Source: an uncultured Clostridia bacterium
GTDB taxonomy: Bacteria; Bacillota; Clostridia; Christensenellales; UBA1242
DNA length: 7,148 bases
Assembly: GCA_947626175.1 (NCBI GenBank)
Contig: CANQRE010000041.1
Coordinates: 1-7,148, forward strand
Direction: 5' to 3'
The notes below the pieces were generated by a model. It did not search any database. It was not told the DNA's origin and saw only the letters and a program-made list of their open reading frames with translations. Below, piece by piece: positions 6,759 to 7,148 of the stretch. The translations under genes and the position numbers were made by a program. Within the stretch, counting starts at the first letter, position 1. The number at the start of each line of letters is the position of its first letter.

Positions 6759-7148
6759 TCAAAATATATGTCTTTTTTGTCGCATTTTTTTGATTATTTT
6801 TTCCTTTTCCCTTTCAACTTCGCTTTTTTCACTTTTGATCTTTTCACGATTTTGTGGCTTGGACATGAGATAATATCTCAGTTCATCCAAACAGTGATCG
6901 TCTTTTTTGATTGGGCTGTCCTGATCCGACCACCAATAGGATTTAAGCTCCCTTATCAAATTGTGACAGCTTGAAAAAATGAACAAATGCGGCTTGCCAA
7001 GGCCATCTTTTAAATATCTTTTCACAGTTGAAATGCCACTGAACATATCTTTGTTGACCTTTGGATTTGTCAAAATGCCATTGTCATAAAAAAGTTCAAC
7101 AACGCTTCGAGATGAAGCCAATGTTTTTTGACTTGCCGCGCTGTCGAT
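6759..7148 (-). CDS. Phage-type terminase large subunit, C-terminal part (5' end outside window)
   Basis: The terminase large subunit is the phage DNA-packaging motor; its C-terminal RNase H-like nuclease cuts the genome at the procapsid. The frame is open to the window edge, and 129 residues are visible with no true start: a TTG at 7119-7121 lies inside conserved sequence. The visible part begins IDSAAS, whose Asp (7143-7145) matches a metal-binding acidic residue of this nuclease fold. GISTVKRYL and NLIRELKSYWW follow, then DDHCLDELRYY with Asp at 6897-6899 and 6885-6887, the signature near the end of PBSX/Terminase_6-like proteins. A charged tail of about 35 residues, likely coiled, ends at TGA. 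No portal gene follows; the next gene is a surface protein 65 nt away. The ATPase domain would lie beyond the window, so whether the gene is intact is unknown. Confidence 0.85.
   Translation of the reverse strand: MDSAASQKTLASSRSVVELFYDNGILTNPKVNKDMFSGISTVKRYLKDGLGKPHLFIFSSCHNLIRELKSYWWSDQDSPIKKDDHCLDELRYYLMSKPQNREKIKSEKSEVEREKEKIIKKMRQKRHIF

Overview
The window reads as a chromosomal segment of a low-GC bacterium, most likely a Bacillota (clostridial-type) lineage. The basis is the AT-rich sequence, strong AAGGAG-type Shine-Dalgarno sites, TTGACA/TAAAAT promoters with 17-bp spacers, the tig-clpP-clpX gene order, and a surface protein typical of uncultured gut Firmicutes. The genus cannot be told from the sequence. 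TGA and TAA both act as stops, so the standard bacterial code applies. Every gene lies on the minus strand, so transcription runs from high to low coordinates.

Layout in transcription order. (1) 7148-6759: the C-terminal end of a phage-type terminase large subunit, open through the window edge. (2) 6693-4234: a large exported, membrane-anchored protein with GLUG-like repeats, followed by a rho-independent terminator (4199-4227). A 22-bp inverted repeat sits just in front of its ribosome binding site. (3) 4106-892: the protein-quality-control operon tig-clpP-clpX, with a promoter at 4078-4106 and a terminator overlapping the clpX stop. The genes are tightly packed: tig and clpP are 11 nt apart, and clpP and clpX overlap by 4 nt. 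(4) 887-190: a 214-residue cytoplasmic protein of unknown function with its own near-consensus promoter. (5) 153-24: tRNA-Pro(UGG) with its own promoter and an encoded CCA.

Functionally, the core is the chaperone/protease set. Trigger factor meets nascent chains at the ribosome, ClpX unfolds tagged or misfolded proteins, and ClpP degrades them. All catalytic and nucleotide-binding residues are present. lon, which often follows clpX, is absent; the unknown gene takes that place.

The less ordinary parts are the terminase end abutting a host-like surface gene with no portal gene after it, the surface protein's architecture, the inverted repeat before it, and the unrecognised gene after clpX. 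I see no CRISPR array, insertion sequence or origin, and no clear evidence of a new multi-gene system. No gene-free stretch reaches 300 bases.
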